This document shows, piece by piece, positions 44,480 through 56,565 of a stretch of 64,000 nucleotides of DNA (position 1 is its first letter; every line of letters starts with the position of its first letter). The notes under the pieces were generated by a model. That model saw nothing but the letters and a program-made list of their open reading frames with translations. It had not been told where the DNA came from and did not search any database. The DNA is from Ariolimax columbianus (lineage: Eukaryota > Mollusca > Gastropoda > Stylommatophora > Arionidae). Both the position numbers and the translations under genes were made by a program. The stretch lies in assembly GCA_036924085.1 (NCBI GenBank), contig JAVGWX010000003.1:112761764-112825763 (forward strand), read 5' to 3'.

Positions 44480-45690
44480 GGTCATGTTAACTCCACATTT
44501 TGTCCTCTCTGCTCCAATTCAGCTCACAACAGTCTCTCGTGTTAAACCTCACGTCTTGTCCTCTCTGTTCGTGTTCACTATACAATTGTCACTCATGTTA
44601 AACCTCACGTCTTGTCCTCTGCTCATGTTTAGCTCACAATTGTCTCTCGTGTTAAACTTGACATTTTGTCATCTCTGTTCGTGTTCACTATACAATTGTC
44701 ACTCGTGTTAAACTTGCCATTTTGTCATCTCTGTTCGTGTTCACTATACAATTGTCACTCGTATTAAACTTTACATTTTGTCCTCTCTGTTCGTGTTCAC
44801 TATACAATTGTCACTCGTGTTAAACTTGACATTTTGTCATCTCTGTTCGTGTTCACTATACAATTGTCACTCGTGTTAAACTTGACATTTTGTCATCTCT
44901 GTTCGTGTTCACTATACAATTGTCACTCGTGTTAAACTTGACATTTTGTCATCTCTGTTCGTGTTCACTATACAATTGTCACTCGTGTTAAACCTCACGT
45001 CTTGTCCTCTGCTCATGTTTAGCTCCCAATTGTCTCTCGTGTTAAACTTGACATCTTGTCCTCTGCTCATGTTTAGCTCACAATTGTCTCTCGTGTTAAA
45101 CTTGACATCTTGTCCTCTGCTCATGTTTAGCTCACAATTGTCTCTCGTGTTAAACTTGACATCTTGTCCTCTGCTCATGTTTAGCTCACAATTGTCTCTC
45201 GTGTTAAACTTGACATCTTGTCCTCTGCTCATGTTTAGCTCACAATTGTCTCTCGTGTTAAACTTGACATCTTGTCCTCTGCTCATGTTTAGCTCCCAAT
45301 TGTCTCTCGTGTTAAACTTGACATCTTGTCCTCTGCTCATGTTTAGCTCACAATTGTCTCTCGTGTTAAACTTGACATTTTGTCCTCTGCTCATGTTTAG
45401 CTCACAATTGTCTCTCGTGTTAAACTTGACATTTTGTCCTCTCTGCTCAGGTTTAGCTCACAATTGTCTCTCGTGTTAAACCCCACATCTTGTCCCCTCT
45501 GCTTGTGTTCACTTCACAATTGTCTCTCGTGTTAAAGTCCACATCTTGTCCTCTGCTCATGTTTAACTCACAATTAATTTGTCTTTGGTATTAAACCCCA
45601 TAGCTTGTCCTCTCTGCTCGGGTTCACCTCACAATTGTCTCTTGTGTTAAACCTCAAATCTTGTCCTCTCTGATCGTGTCCACCTCACAA
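44480..45690 (+). repeat. 54-56 bp minisatellite with two subfamilies
   Basis: About 21 units. One subfamily (about 56 bp) has 'GTTCACTATACAATTGTCAC' and 'ATTTTGTCATCTCTGTTCGT'. The other (54 bp) has 'GTTTAGCTCACAATTGTCTC' and 'ATCTTGTCCTCTGCTCAT'. The first dominates 44640-45000 and the second 45000-45420, with mixed diverged units at both edges. The 54-bp block gives open frames of 160 and 177 codons that are artefacts. Confidence 0.95.
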
Positions 45691-45694
45691 TAGT

Positions 45695-45955
45695 CTCACA
45701 TACCAATGGGCATGCATCGGACATGTCCTTAGAATGAACAACAACCGTCTTCCTTTGCAGGCACTTGAATGAACTCCAAGGGGCGTTCAGAAAAGAGGTA
45801 GACCCAAGGTAACACTCAGAAGAACAATCGTCCGAGAGTGTTCAGCTATGGGCCTGAGCACGATACACGATCTAGAAACAGTGGCGTCACACGGTTTAAA
45901 CTTGAGATCATTTGTTTATGCCTTATGAGCCGCATTTGGTGCACAAAGAACATAG
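45695..45955 (+). mobile_element. LINE C-terminal tail
   Basis: The forward strand reads 'QWACIGHVLRMNNNRLPLQA' (45706-45765), 'TPRGVQKRGRPKVTLRRTIV' (45775-45834) and 'MGLSTIHDLE'. This is the basic C-terminus typical of RTE-type LINEs, with one stop after 'ALE'. It is a 5'-truncated relic between a minisatellite and microsatellites. Confidence 0.75.
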
Positions 45956-46849
<894 letters not shown>

Positions 46850-47095
46850 TTGAAAAAAGAAGCCGCTGATAATCAGTTCTCACAAGCTAGTTACACAATG
46901 TCAAAGACAAGGAAAATACGAAAAGTGGCCAAAGAATGTCGTACTTTCCAGGAAAGATTTACTTCGAATTATGTCTTTATTATAAATCGCGATAACACTT
47001 CCTTTATTTTTGTAATGAAAAAGTTTATGTTGTCAAAGTTTATGTTGTTAAAGAATACAACATGTAAAGGCATTTCCAATCCAAAAATGAAACCT
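46850..47095 (+). pseudogene. hAT-type transposase-like N-terminus, fragment
   Basis: The forward frame reads 'KTRKIRKVAKECRTFQERFT' followed by 'SNYVFII' (46901-46985). This resembles the N-terminus of hAT-derived proteins of the GTF2IRD2/EPM2AIP1/SCAND3 kind, which begin with a K-R-K-V-x-x-E-C-R-x-F-x-x-x-W-x-x-x-Y-x-F pattern before a zinc finger. Here Trp is replaced by Phe and the zinc-finger cysteines are lost, so it is a relic. The resemblance is short and from memory. Confidence 0.5.
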
Positions 47096-47330
47096 TAAGT
47101 ACTTACTTACTTTCCGTGTCCCAGGCACTACGTCACACATCATTCTTTCTGTGTCCATGGATTGTCCTGCCGTTACCGCTCAGCAGGTCGTGCATACTGC
47201 AAGTCTTGGGGAGGTTTAGACAGATCATCATGTGGTCTTGGTCTTGTGTTGCTCCACATTCGCATGTTCCATCATTCTAGTATCCCAAACTTTTTAAGTT
47301 TTACCTACATTGTGATACGCCGAGTTCACT
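47096..47330 (-). mobile_element. LINE 3' end with (AAGT)n tail
   Basis: The minus strand reads 'NDGTCECGATQDQDHMMICL' (47215-47280), a Cys-His cluster of the C-x-C-G...H...C type found after RNase H in LINEs. It then reads 'NGRTIHGHRKNDV' and ends at AAGTAAGTAAGT (47098-47112). No RT or RNase H remains. The tandem tail resembles that of the tRNA-SINE at 57625-57850. Confidence 0.6.
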
Positions 47331-47797
47331 GATGGGACAAATGATAAAAGTGCTTACTTAAATATTTGGAAAGTCAACAGAATGTGTTTTGTAATACATA
47401 TAATGATCACAGAATGATATTCGTGTCAGAAATCCCATTAGTGAAAAGAAGGGCCAACATTTAAAAAAGATTTTCCGATTGAGAATTTGTGAATTAGTGT
47501 TTCAATGCAGCAGTTATGTGTTTTGTCCTGATTAAAGCAATCTCTTTGATCGAGTAAGTGTATCTCGCAGAACTGTGGAATACGCATAGATGACCTGGAG
47601 GAAGATGTAAAGAGAAGCTTCTAAATGTTAAATTTGGTTGCATTCTCCGTCGCATTGATGATTTGACAGAAACATCCCAGTTAATTATCGTTATTAAGAG
47701 TATTGACACATTCTTCAACATCATCTAGAACATGTTAGGTGGTACAAACCTTCTAAATGGCAACTTTGCAGGCTAGGGCCTTTTCAGAGTACTCGAG
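47331..47797. other. Unannotated stretch
   Basis: No gene or repeat recognised. Confidence 0.5.
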
Positions 47798-48150
47798 CTT
47801 CTTTTGTTGTTGTTTATTACCCACAATGAATAAGTTTACTCTTTTGTGCGCATTGAAAAGGGCGTTATGTGACGGTTTGCTGAAGCTTTCCTCACATCCC
47901 GAGCCTCATGATTAAGTTGTACCTCCTCCATAAGGTTGTCCTGTGCTTGGATTCATCTGCGTGACACTCACCACTACGGTGATTAAGTCGATCCACATCT
48001 CGTCAGCCAGACACCCTTGAAAACATCATGTTTACAGGGACGCTACATGGAAGAGAGATAGTGGTCTTGGTCAGTATACTGTGCCTGACCCTGACTCGAC
48101 GTCCTGCTCGCGTATTGTGCCTGACCGTACTAGTGTCTCAGTTCCTCGGA
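47798..48150 (-). repeat. AAC-tailed SINE-like repeat, copy E
   Basis: Complete on the minus strand, from the head (GAACTGAGACACTAG, near 48140) through 'CCACTATCTCTCTTCCATG' (48044-48062) and the 'CTCGGGATGTGAGGAAAG' block to 'CATTGTGGGTAATAAACAAC' and the AAC tail at 47798-47815. It serves as the uninterrupted reference for the nested insertion in copy F. Confidence 0.82.
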
Positions 48151-50321
48151 GCTCCCTTTAAAAGATTTAGAATTAAGTTGAGACAAGCTTTGTGGAGTGC
48201 ATCTCGGTGCAGACGGTGCATCAACTGTGGTCTGCTCAAATTCAGAACTGGTTAACAAAATTAAGTCTCACCTTTCAGATTTGAATTTAGGCATCGTAAT
48301 GTCTCATTCTGACAGTATTGTTCCCCCCGAAAATGTGTGTACTGGACACTGACATGATGCCCGTTGTAGAATCGTGTGGGTACATGATAATATCACTACA
48401 TCTCAACCGCCGCTAGTTTCAAGAATTAATTCAAGACTTTGAATCTAAGTAGGACAATCTGCTTTACTGCCATTATGTACGTCGGTTAAGTCGTGGGGAA
48501 ATCCCGAAACGATTGTATTATCAACAGACTGAAATATATCTTTTCATAGACGTAAAGGATAGCTCGGTCCAAGAATTGTCAGAAACTCTGTGTTTACATG
48601 AATCAGCATTTGAGTTATTTTAATCTCAAGTTACAGTAACAAGAACAGCTGATATACGAACTTTACGGGCACGTTAATGCTTTCCAGAACAAACTTAGAC
48701 TGTAGGAAAATAACATGTGTTAAGGTCATACTAATATCTGTTTAAGATATATTGAGCAAAATACATCTTTTGTTCACTTCCTACGCCTGTGCCGTAAATG
48801 ATATTCACAGCTAGTTCATGTATCGTTTCAAAGATTTTGCACAACAACAAACAAAACACAAGTGTTTCAGAACACCTTTTCGTGTCGACCCAAAATGCCT
48901 CATCGGTGGACATGCAAATGGTAATTAGTGCATTGCAAGAGAGGGGAACTAAAAAATCAAATTAGAGGAACTCGAGGATAATCGAGATTTTAATAATAAT
49001 TCTCCAAAACTAAAATTTCCTACGATCACATGAAAAACTCAAAAAGTAGCCTTTCTCTTTAGTAGTACTTATGTCTGTGGACAATCTTTTTTTCTAAAAT
49101 GAATTGGACTAAATTCAAGACAAGATGCTGATGAACATCTGGTAAACACACTGCGCATTGCTGTTAGGCAAATACCACCAGATTTGGGCATGCGCGAGCT
49201 GGAAGTTCAGGCAAAAACATCTCATTATATTTGTAAGCTGCCTATTGGTAATGTATTTGTCATTTCTCGCGCTCTCTGTGGGAGGGGAGGGGGGGTGGCT
49301 TGCTATAACTGACAGGTAAAGGCGCCTGCCTCTCAAAAAACAAAAGTGCGAACCGGGAGGTTTCCAATCCTACAAGTTTCAAGCATAGCCTGGTCTCCCG
49401 GGTCGTTATACCAGCATCTAGTCACATTGGAGATTGACAAAAAGCAAGGAATTCCATTTACACGTTTTGCACATAAAGGCACCATTGGGGGGCTGAAAAT
49501 CGATAACAGTAGGCCGTTGGCCGCTGCATGGGCAAAATTCTAACAGGTAGCAGCAAGTAAACGGTGCAAAATAAAGAACGTACTACGGAACAACAGGTGT
49601 AGTCTGCATGTTTGAATACGAGGATACCAAATATTCTCTCACTCTCTCCTTTCCTCCCCCCCCCCTTCCTTTCCACCCCTACCACACCGTCCCTCAGTTT
49701 CCCTCAGTAATGTGATTCCTATATTATACTTGTTTGTGCGTGCAAATTGCGTCATTTATTCATTTATAGAAGGGCTTGAATAAGTGAGAGTATCCGACCC
49801 TCTATATCCTCATATTTTTTAGGTCTGGTCTCTAGAATACAACAGGCTACCCCCTCTGCTCTAGAGCCCAGTGTTTCTCATCAATCGTTTATTGGAGACT
49901 TCCTAATCATGTCGGTCACTTCTACTGGCTAATTATATTTCTCCTTGATAATTACATTTCTTATTGATACAAGTAATTGCATTCCTCCTTACTAATTACA
50001 TTTCTACTGGCTAATAATATATCTTACCCAAGTGAATCCCAATTCCCCTTACCGGAAAGGAAAGAGTATAACTGCTGATCGTCAATGCACGTAGTACGAG
50101 GTCACTAAAAAGAGTTGTGCTTGGGATTAGCAACCTCATCATGTAACTCAAATTGCTACGGAAAACACCAATGGAAAAGCACGCAAAATACGTTCTCGGG
50201 GGCCTTCCAAAGAGATCTACTTTATTGGAGGCTGAGTACTTCGGTTAGAGTGAAAAATGAACCAAACGAACTATAAGACTCCATACTAATTACATTGTCC
50301 TTACTAATCATATTTGGCTCT
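48151..50321. other. Mostly unannotated AT-rich stretch
   Basis: No gene recognised. A tRNA-like segment at 49295-49375 is listed separately. A C-rich run lies near 49648-49680. Confidence 0.5.
49295..49375 (+). pseudogene. Possible tRNA-like SINE head
   Basis: Reads 'GGTAAAGGCGCCTGCCTCTC' then, after an A-rich insertion, 'GGGAGGTTTCCAATCC', which resembles the D-arm to anticodon stem and the T-arm of a tRNA. Box A is poor and no second copy is visible here. Confidence 0.35.
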
Positions 50322-50655
50322 GCTTGGCTTCGTTCGTTCTCAATGTCCCATTACCAAACTCTAAAAAGGGCTCAAGTAGCAGAATGTAGTCCAGAGAACG
50401 GAATGCGTTGTGTCTTAGTTTACAGCTTGACTGTGATATTTATTATCCGTCTTAAGCAAGCATTTTTTAGTACCGGATTAGCATTCCCTCTTCGATCCAT
50501 TCTCCCTAGCCAGCCTGCTCTGTTGCAGCCTGTTATCCAGGATCACCTCGTGGAGGTGTAGAAGGGTCTTGGCAGCTCTGGTTCGCTGGCCCTGACGCTA
50601 GCAGTCAGCTGTGGGTGGTTGCCCGCTGCAGCTCACGCGCTACTGACCATAGTGT
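50322..50655 (-). mobile_element. GAA-tailed SINE, copy 2 (both ends eroded)
   Basis: The minus strand follows copies 1 and 3 closely ('CTGACTGCTAGCGTCAGGGC', 'CCTGGATAACAGGCTGCAAC', 'ACTACATTCTGCTAC') and ends 'GAGAACGAACGAAG' without a GAA run. The first about 20 bases of the family are missing or diverged. Confidence 0.82.
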
Positions 50656-50799
50656 TCTTGTTCATTACATGTCTCCCTACTAAGTGCGTCTGTTCTTGGC
50701 GACTACATCGCAGATAATTAATGTAATGAAAAACTGCAGCGTAAGCTTTCTGGAACTGTCATGTATAATATAATACTAAATACTCTATAATACTAAATA
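50656..50799. other. Short unannotated stretch
   Basis: AT-rich, ends in tandem 'TAATACTAAATAC' phrases before the mariner derivative. Confidence 0.5.
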
Positions 50800-51112
50800 C
50801 AAGGTGTGTTCAAATGAAACCGGACCTAACTTCACCAAGTGAACATACTTACGATACGCATGAGGACCTCAATTCTGGTGTAAATAGAACAAACCAACGG
50901 ACACGTCCGCAAAATTTCATTATCCTCTGACTCATAATTTCCTCAGGAGACATTTGAAAACATGGCCGGTGTGATCCGGAATCCGTCCAGAGTTGATCAG
51001 CGAGCGATGATTCGGTTTCTAACAGCTGAAGGATGTCGACCGGTTTACATGCATCGCATCGTACCTATGTTCACTTGGTGCAGTTAGGTCCGGTTTCTTT
51101 TCAACACGTCAG
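50800..51112 (+). mobile_element. Internally deleted mariner element (MITE)
   Basis: A 313-bp element between TA dinucleotides (50798-50799 and 51113-51114). The ends are inverted repeats of about 45 bp: 'GAAACCGGACCTAACTTCAC' and 'CAAGTGAACATA' at the left, with their complements at the right. The interior keeps the start of a transposase ('MAGVIRNPSRVDQRAMIRFL', then 'TAEGCRPVYMHRI', from 50962), then jumps straight to the right end. The catalytic domain is gone, so it could only be moved by transposase from elsewhere. Confidence 0.88.
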
Positions 51113-51709
51113 TACATTTTTTCTTGCCCACTAAAGAGAACATGACCAAAGAGAATGAAACGATATAACAGAAGCTTTGTGTGATGTGTATGGACAAAGA
51201 TATTAGCACAAATCTCACTTTTTAAAAATCTGAATCGATGGTGCAGTAGTCAATCATTTATACCACTGGAAACTATAAACAAATATGCCAATGACACGAG
51301 TATTTATTTTCAAACAATTTAGACATGCTGAAGTCAAATATGAACTATCTATAGTTTTGAAGATACGAAAGACGAGGTGGATTGGTTTATTAAGCTGATG
51401 GCTTCATCTTCAAGACGCAAATGACCCAGCCCTATTGTCTGTAGTCCTGGCAAGTACTATCTCACGAGGCTGATAGCCTTGAACACCAATACAATGACAC
51501 AATATGTAGCAGTCATTGGAACCACATATCCGCCTTGTCATCATTTGTGTTGCAGATTCTGTGAGTTCAAGATGCCTCGCCAATGTGTGAGCAGTACGGA
51601 TAATTTCTGGTAAATATGTGGACAAATAACTTGAATATCACAAAGGCTAACTTTTACACCGATGATAAAGGAAGCTAACAGTTTTGTTTTTGAATGAGAT
51701 TGATGACCA
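51113..51709. other. Unannotated stretch
   Basis: No gene or repeat recognised. Confidence 0.5.
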
Positions 51710-52412
51710 GGACCAGTATTGGGTCCCACACATATGATGTCAATCATGTGCCAGGACCGGTGCTGGATCCAACTCATATGATATCAATCATGTGCCAGGA
51801 CCGGTGCCTGGTCCCACTCATATGATGTCAATCATGTGCCAGGACCGGTATTGGGTTCCACATATTTGATATCAATCATGTGCCAGGACCGGTGCTTGGT
51901 CCCACACATATGATGTCAATCATGTGCCAGGACCGGTGCGGGGTCCCACACATTTGATGTCAATCATGTGCCAGGACTGGTGCTGGGTCCCACACATTTG
52001 ATGTCAATCATGTGCCAGGACCGGTGCTTGGTCCCACACATTTGATGTCAATCATGTTCCAGGACCGGTGCTTGGTCTCACACATTTGATGTCAATCATG
52101 TTCCAGGACCGGTGCTGGGTCCCACACATATGATGTCAATCATGTGCCAGGGCCGGTGCTGGGTCCCACACATATGATGTCAATCATGTGCCAGGACCGG
52201 TGCTGGGTCCCACACATATGATGTCCATCATGTGCCAGGACCGGTGCTGGATCCACATATTTGATGTCAATCATGTGCCAGGACCGGTGCTGGATCCCAC
52301 ACATTTGATGTCAATCATGTGCCAGGACCGGTGCTGGATACCACACATTTTATGTCAATCATGTGCCAGGACCGGTGCTGGGTCCCACACATTTGATGTC
52401 AATCATGTGCAA
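51710..52412. repeat. 44-bp minisatellite
   Basis: About 16 units of 44 bp with landmarks 'GATGTCAATCATGTGCCAGG', 'ACCGGTGCTGGGTCC' and 'CACACATWT'. It ends abruptly at 52412, where the transposon-type pseudogene begins. Confidence 0.95.
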
Positions 52413-55400
52413 CGAAACTGTGCTGCTGGTTGAACCGATAAGAACGATCGATACGTTTTGCAGTTTCAAAAATTGCTACTTCTGCATGACTCCTCCAATT
52501 GAACATGGCATTTCTCAGAAGAAACAGTGGCACGTGACCTATCCGAAGATTCCCTCTGCTATTCGTCAAGTGCCTCACAGAGAGAGACTTCCTGCACCGG
52601 ACCTATCATAATTATATACCTCCGATTACGAAGAGGATAATAATGCCAGTGAACATGCGTCATCTGTGAAAACAGCTACATCATTGATTCCGATTTCGTG
52701 CTTGTTAAAGAGTCTGCACAGCCACATAAAAATACCCAAAGTGAATTGAATGATCTAATGAGAGATCTGGAAGTGTCAACAAATAAAGCAGTTCTGTTTG
52801 GGGTCATACTGCAGAAATTAAATATTTAAAGGAGAATTGCATGTCTGTGTGTTTTGTTCTCCGATTCCATTCAGCACGATGACAGACAACCGCATTGCTT
52901 GATTTGGTATAGTGGGTCCGATGGCAGCATTCCACATCAACTTCACAGATGACGATTGAAGGCTGTTGCCTTGATTCATCCAAAATTCGTTTAAAAGCTG
53001 TGCTGCTCCACAATGGTAACGGTTTACCAACTGTTCCAATCTTGTATGCAAGTCCACATGAAATAAATGTGCAATAACATGAAAGAAATGTGCAATAACA
53101 TGAAAGAAATGTATAATAACATGAAAGAAATGTATAATAACATGAAAGAAATGCGCAATAATATGAAACAAATGTGCAATAACATGAAACAAATGTGCAA
53201 TAACATGAGAAGAAATGTGCAATAACATGAGAAGAAATGTGCAATAACATGAGAAGAAATGTGCAATAACATGAGAAGAAATGTGCAATACCATGAGAAG
53301 AAATGTGCAATAACATGAGAAGAAATGTGCAATAACATGAGAAGAAATGTGCAATAACATGAGAAGAAATGTGCAATAACATGAGAAGAAATGTGCAATA
53401 ACATGAGAAGAAATGTGCAATAACATGAGAAGAAATGTGCAATAACATGAAAGAAATGCGCAATAACATGAGAAGAAATGTGCAATAACATGAAAGAAAT
53501 GTGCAATAACATGAGAAGAAATGTGCAATAACATGAGAAGAAATGTGCAATAACATGAGAAGAAATGTGCAATAACATGAAAGAAATGCGCAATAACATG
53601 AGAAGAAATGTGCAATAACATGAGAAGAAATGTGCAATAACATGAGAAGAAATGTGCAATAACATGAAAGAAATGTGCAATAACATGAGAAGAAATGTGC
53701 AATAACATGAGAAGAAATGTACAATAACATGAGAAGAAATGTGCAATAACATGAGAAGAAATGTGCAATAACATGAAAGAAATGTGCAATAACATGAAAG
53801 AAATGTGCAATAACATGAAAGAAATGTGCAATAACATGAGAAGAAATGTGCAATAACATGAAAGAAATGTGCAATAACATGAAAGAAATGTGCAATAACA
53901 TGAAAGAAATGTGCAATAACATGAGAAGAAATGTGCAATAGCATGAAAGAAATGTGCAATAACATGAGAAGAAATGTGCAATAACATGAGAAGAAATGTG
54001 CAATAGCATGAAAGAAATGTGCAATAACATGAGAAGAAATGTGCAATAGCATGAAAGAAATGTGCAATAACATGAGAAGAAATGTGCAATAACATGAGAA
54101 GAAATGTGCAATAACATGAGAAGAAATGTGCAATAGCATGAAAGAAATGTGCAATAACATGAGAAGAAATGTGCAATAACATGAGAAGAAATGTGCAAAA
54201 ACATGAAAGAAATGTGCAATAACATGAGAAGAAATGTGCAATAACATGAGAAGAAATGTGCAATAGCATGAAAGAAATGTGCAATAACATGAGAAGAAAT
54301 GTGCAATAACATGAGAAGAAATGTGCAATAACATGAGAAGAAATGTGCAATAACATGAGAAGAAATGTGCAATAACATGAGAAGAAATGTGCAATAACAT
54401 GAGAAGAAATGTGCAATAACATGAGAAGAAATGTGCAATAACATGAGAAGAAATGTGCAATAACATGAGAAGAAATGTGCAATAACATGAGAAGAAATGT
54501 GCAATAACATGAGAAGAAATGTGCAATAACATGAGAAGAAATGTGCAATAACATGAGAAGAAATGTGCAATAACATGAGAAGAAATGTGCAATAACATGA
54601 GAAGAAATGTGCAATAACATGAGAAGAAATGTGCAATAACATGAGAAGAAATGTGCAATAACATGAGAAGAAATGTGCAATAACATGAGAAGAAATGTGC
54701 AATAACATGAGAAGAAATGTGCAATAACATGAGAAGAAATGTGCAATAACATGAGAAGAAATGTGCAATAACATGAGAAGAAATGTGCAATAACATGAGA
54801 AGAAATGTGCAATAACATGAGAAGAAATGTGCAATAACATGAGAAGAAATGTGCAATAACATGAGAAGAAATGTGCAATAACATGAGAAGAAATGTGCAA
54901 TAACATGAGAAGAAATGTGCAATAACATGAGAAGAAATGTGCAATAACATGAGAAGAAATGTGCAATAACATGAGAAGAAATGTGCAATAACATGAGAAG
55001 AAATGTGCAATAACATGAGAAGAAATGTGCAATAACATGAGAAGAAATGTGCAATAACATGAGAAGAAATGTGCAATAACATGAGAAGAAATGTGCAATA
55101 ACATGAGAAGAAATGTGCAATAACATGAGAAGAAATGTGCAATAACATGAGAAGAAATGTGCAATAACATGAGAAGAAATGTTAAACAGCAGCAACAATG
55201 AGAAGTACAAATGGCAGATTTGCAGTGACCTCAAGGTCATTGCCTTTTTCATGGGGCTGCAGCAGGGATACACATAGTGTTGCTGTTTCCTCTGTTTCTG
55301 GAACAGCAGGACTAGGACCCTACTACAAGAAAAAGGATTGACCTCAACGACAGTCCATTGAACCGTGGAAGAATAATGTACTGAACGAACGAACCACTTG

Positions 55401-55990
55401 TAAAATCCCCAAGATCTTAATCTCTTCTCTCCATATCACACTTGAACTAATGAAAAATTGTGTCAAGGCTAAGGATAGAAATGGAACAGGCTTTTTATAC
55501 CTTCGTGATAAATTTCCAAGACTTAATGAGGCTAAATCCAAAGATGTATTTGTCGGTTCACAGAAACGTCAGCACTTTCAAGATTCGCGATTTGATGATA
55601 TCCGCACATGTGATGACACGTTAGCTTGGAATATTTTCCAGCAAGTGGTCACAAACTTTCTGTGAAACAGTAGGCCTGACAATTACCAGGAACTTGTAAA
55701 AACCCTGTTGCAGTGATATGAAAGACAAAAGTGCAACATGTCCTTGAAGTTACACAATCTATGTGGACTTCTTTCCTGTTATATGCAGTGCTGTCCGTGA
55801 CGAGCATGGGGAAAACTATTTCCAGAGAACATTACTACCCTAGAAAAAAGTACCGAGAGAAATGGAATGTAGCAATGCTAGAACACTATTGTTGGAACCT
55901 TGTGAGATGCAAATATCGTAGCTGTGAATCATTTCCGCTATGTAATTTTTAATCATGTACTCGTATATGCGATTGCGTAAAACGTGTAAA
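52413..55990 (+). pseudogene. Decayed transposon-type gene split by a minisatellite
   Basis: I recognise the pieces, in order, as an uncharacterised multi-copy protein family seen in many invertebrate and some vertebrate genomes, probably mobile-element encoded; I know no formal name or proven activity. N-terminal 'CYFCMTPP' and 'YPKIPSAIRQVPH' lie near 52470-52580, an acidic region with 'SDYEEDN' near 52620-52650, then 'IDSDFVLVKE' and 'ELNDLMRDLEVS' (52685-52780) and 'LKAVLLHNGNG' (52990-53025). The minisatellite intervenes. After it come 'KYKWQICSDLKVIAFFMG' (55200-55255), 'LMKNCVKAKDRNGTGF' (55447-55495), 'KFPRLNEAKSKDVFVG' (55508-55557), 'DDTLAWNIFQQVVTNFL' (55612-55663) and 'KWNVAMLEHYCWNLVR' (55859-55908). 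Several stops and shifts occur. Confidence 0.78.
53058..55180. repeat. 2.1-kb, 22-bp minisatellite inside the pseudogene
   Basis: About 97 units. The main unit is 22 bp, with landmarks 'GAGAAGAAATGTGCAATAAC'. A 21-bp variant has GAAAGAAATG. The left quarter mixes the two and carries base changes, while 54290-55170 is an almost perfect run of the 22-bp form. All three minus frames are open (749-788 codons) because the unit contains no stop in any phase on that strand. Those frames are artefacts. Confidence 0.97.
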
Positions 55991-56511
55991 AACGTAAAGT
56001 TAATCTGGTGTTTTAATAGCCATATTTCCAGCTGCCCAAACAGCACACAGAAAGTCACAATTTGTTGTCAATAGTCAACTATAGTCTTTAAATGTTCTCT
56101 CTGCCGTAGGGGTGTGAGGTGTTAGCGATCTCACATTTCAAAGGCTCGGCTATTTGAGGGCGGTAGCCATCTCCTCTCCCTCGTCGCTTTTACTTTACCA
56201 TTTTTACCGCCGCTTTTACTTAACCACTGCGCTACGCGGCTCCACAACTTCTGTGTGGAAGTGGATATATTCTCTCCTGTGTTGTACATCGAACTTCGTG
56301 GAAACGCTTGGTGCATCATTTCGTTCTAAGCTTAGGCAACATGAAAGCAGCTGTCGTTATTCAACTAATGAACAAGAGCTGAGTTCAAATCCTTTGAACC
56401 CTGTTGAAATCACACTTTAGACTGACATACAAAACCAGAATTTTACCTTGAATTATGTCCATTGACAGGCGTTGTGCGACACATTAACTGTACAGTGAAC
56501 CGGTAGACTCT
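55991..56511. other. Mostly unannotated stretch
   Basis: Contains a tRNA-like box A on the minus strand (56218-56250), listed separately. No gene recognised. Confidence 0.5.
56150..56262 (-). pseudogene. Possible tRNA-derived SINE head
   Basis: The minus strand reads 'GGAGCCGCGTAGCGCAGTGG' then 'TTAAG', a good tRNA start with box A. The expected box B is not present at the right distance, and a purine-rich repeat of 'GTAAAAG' replaces it. Probably a decayed SINE. Confidence 0.35.
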
Positions 56512-56565
56512 AACTTAACTTAACGTCTTTATACTGGTTTAGAAGACCCTGCAGAGTCTGTATAC
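56512..56565 (-). mobile_element. CR1-like LINE 3' end, outer half
   Basis: Identical in layout to the 3' end of the 30.6-33.4 kb element: complement of 'TTAAGTTAAG', then 'CTTTATACTGGTTTAGAAG' and 'CCTGCAGAGTCTGTATAC'. It is interrupted by a GAA-tailed SINE and resumes at 56934. Confidence 0.88.

Noticed and set aside
44912..45479. 160- and 177-codon frames on opposite strands
   Set aside because: Translation of the 54-bp minisatellite.
53058..55180. Centromeric satellite
   Set aside because: The unit is only 22 bp, the array is 2 kb and it lies within a recognisable gene relic, so a local minisatellite is the simpler reading.
52804..55273. Three overlapping minus-strand open frames of 749-788 codons
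   Set aside because: They are the 22-bp minisatellite read in all three frames. The unit has no stop in any minus-strand phase, and the predicted protein is a 22-residue repeat with no family resemblance.
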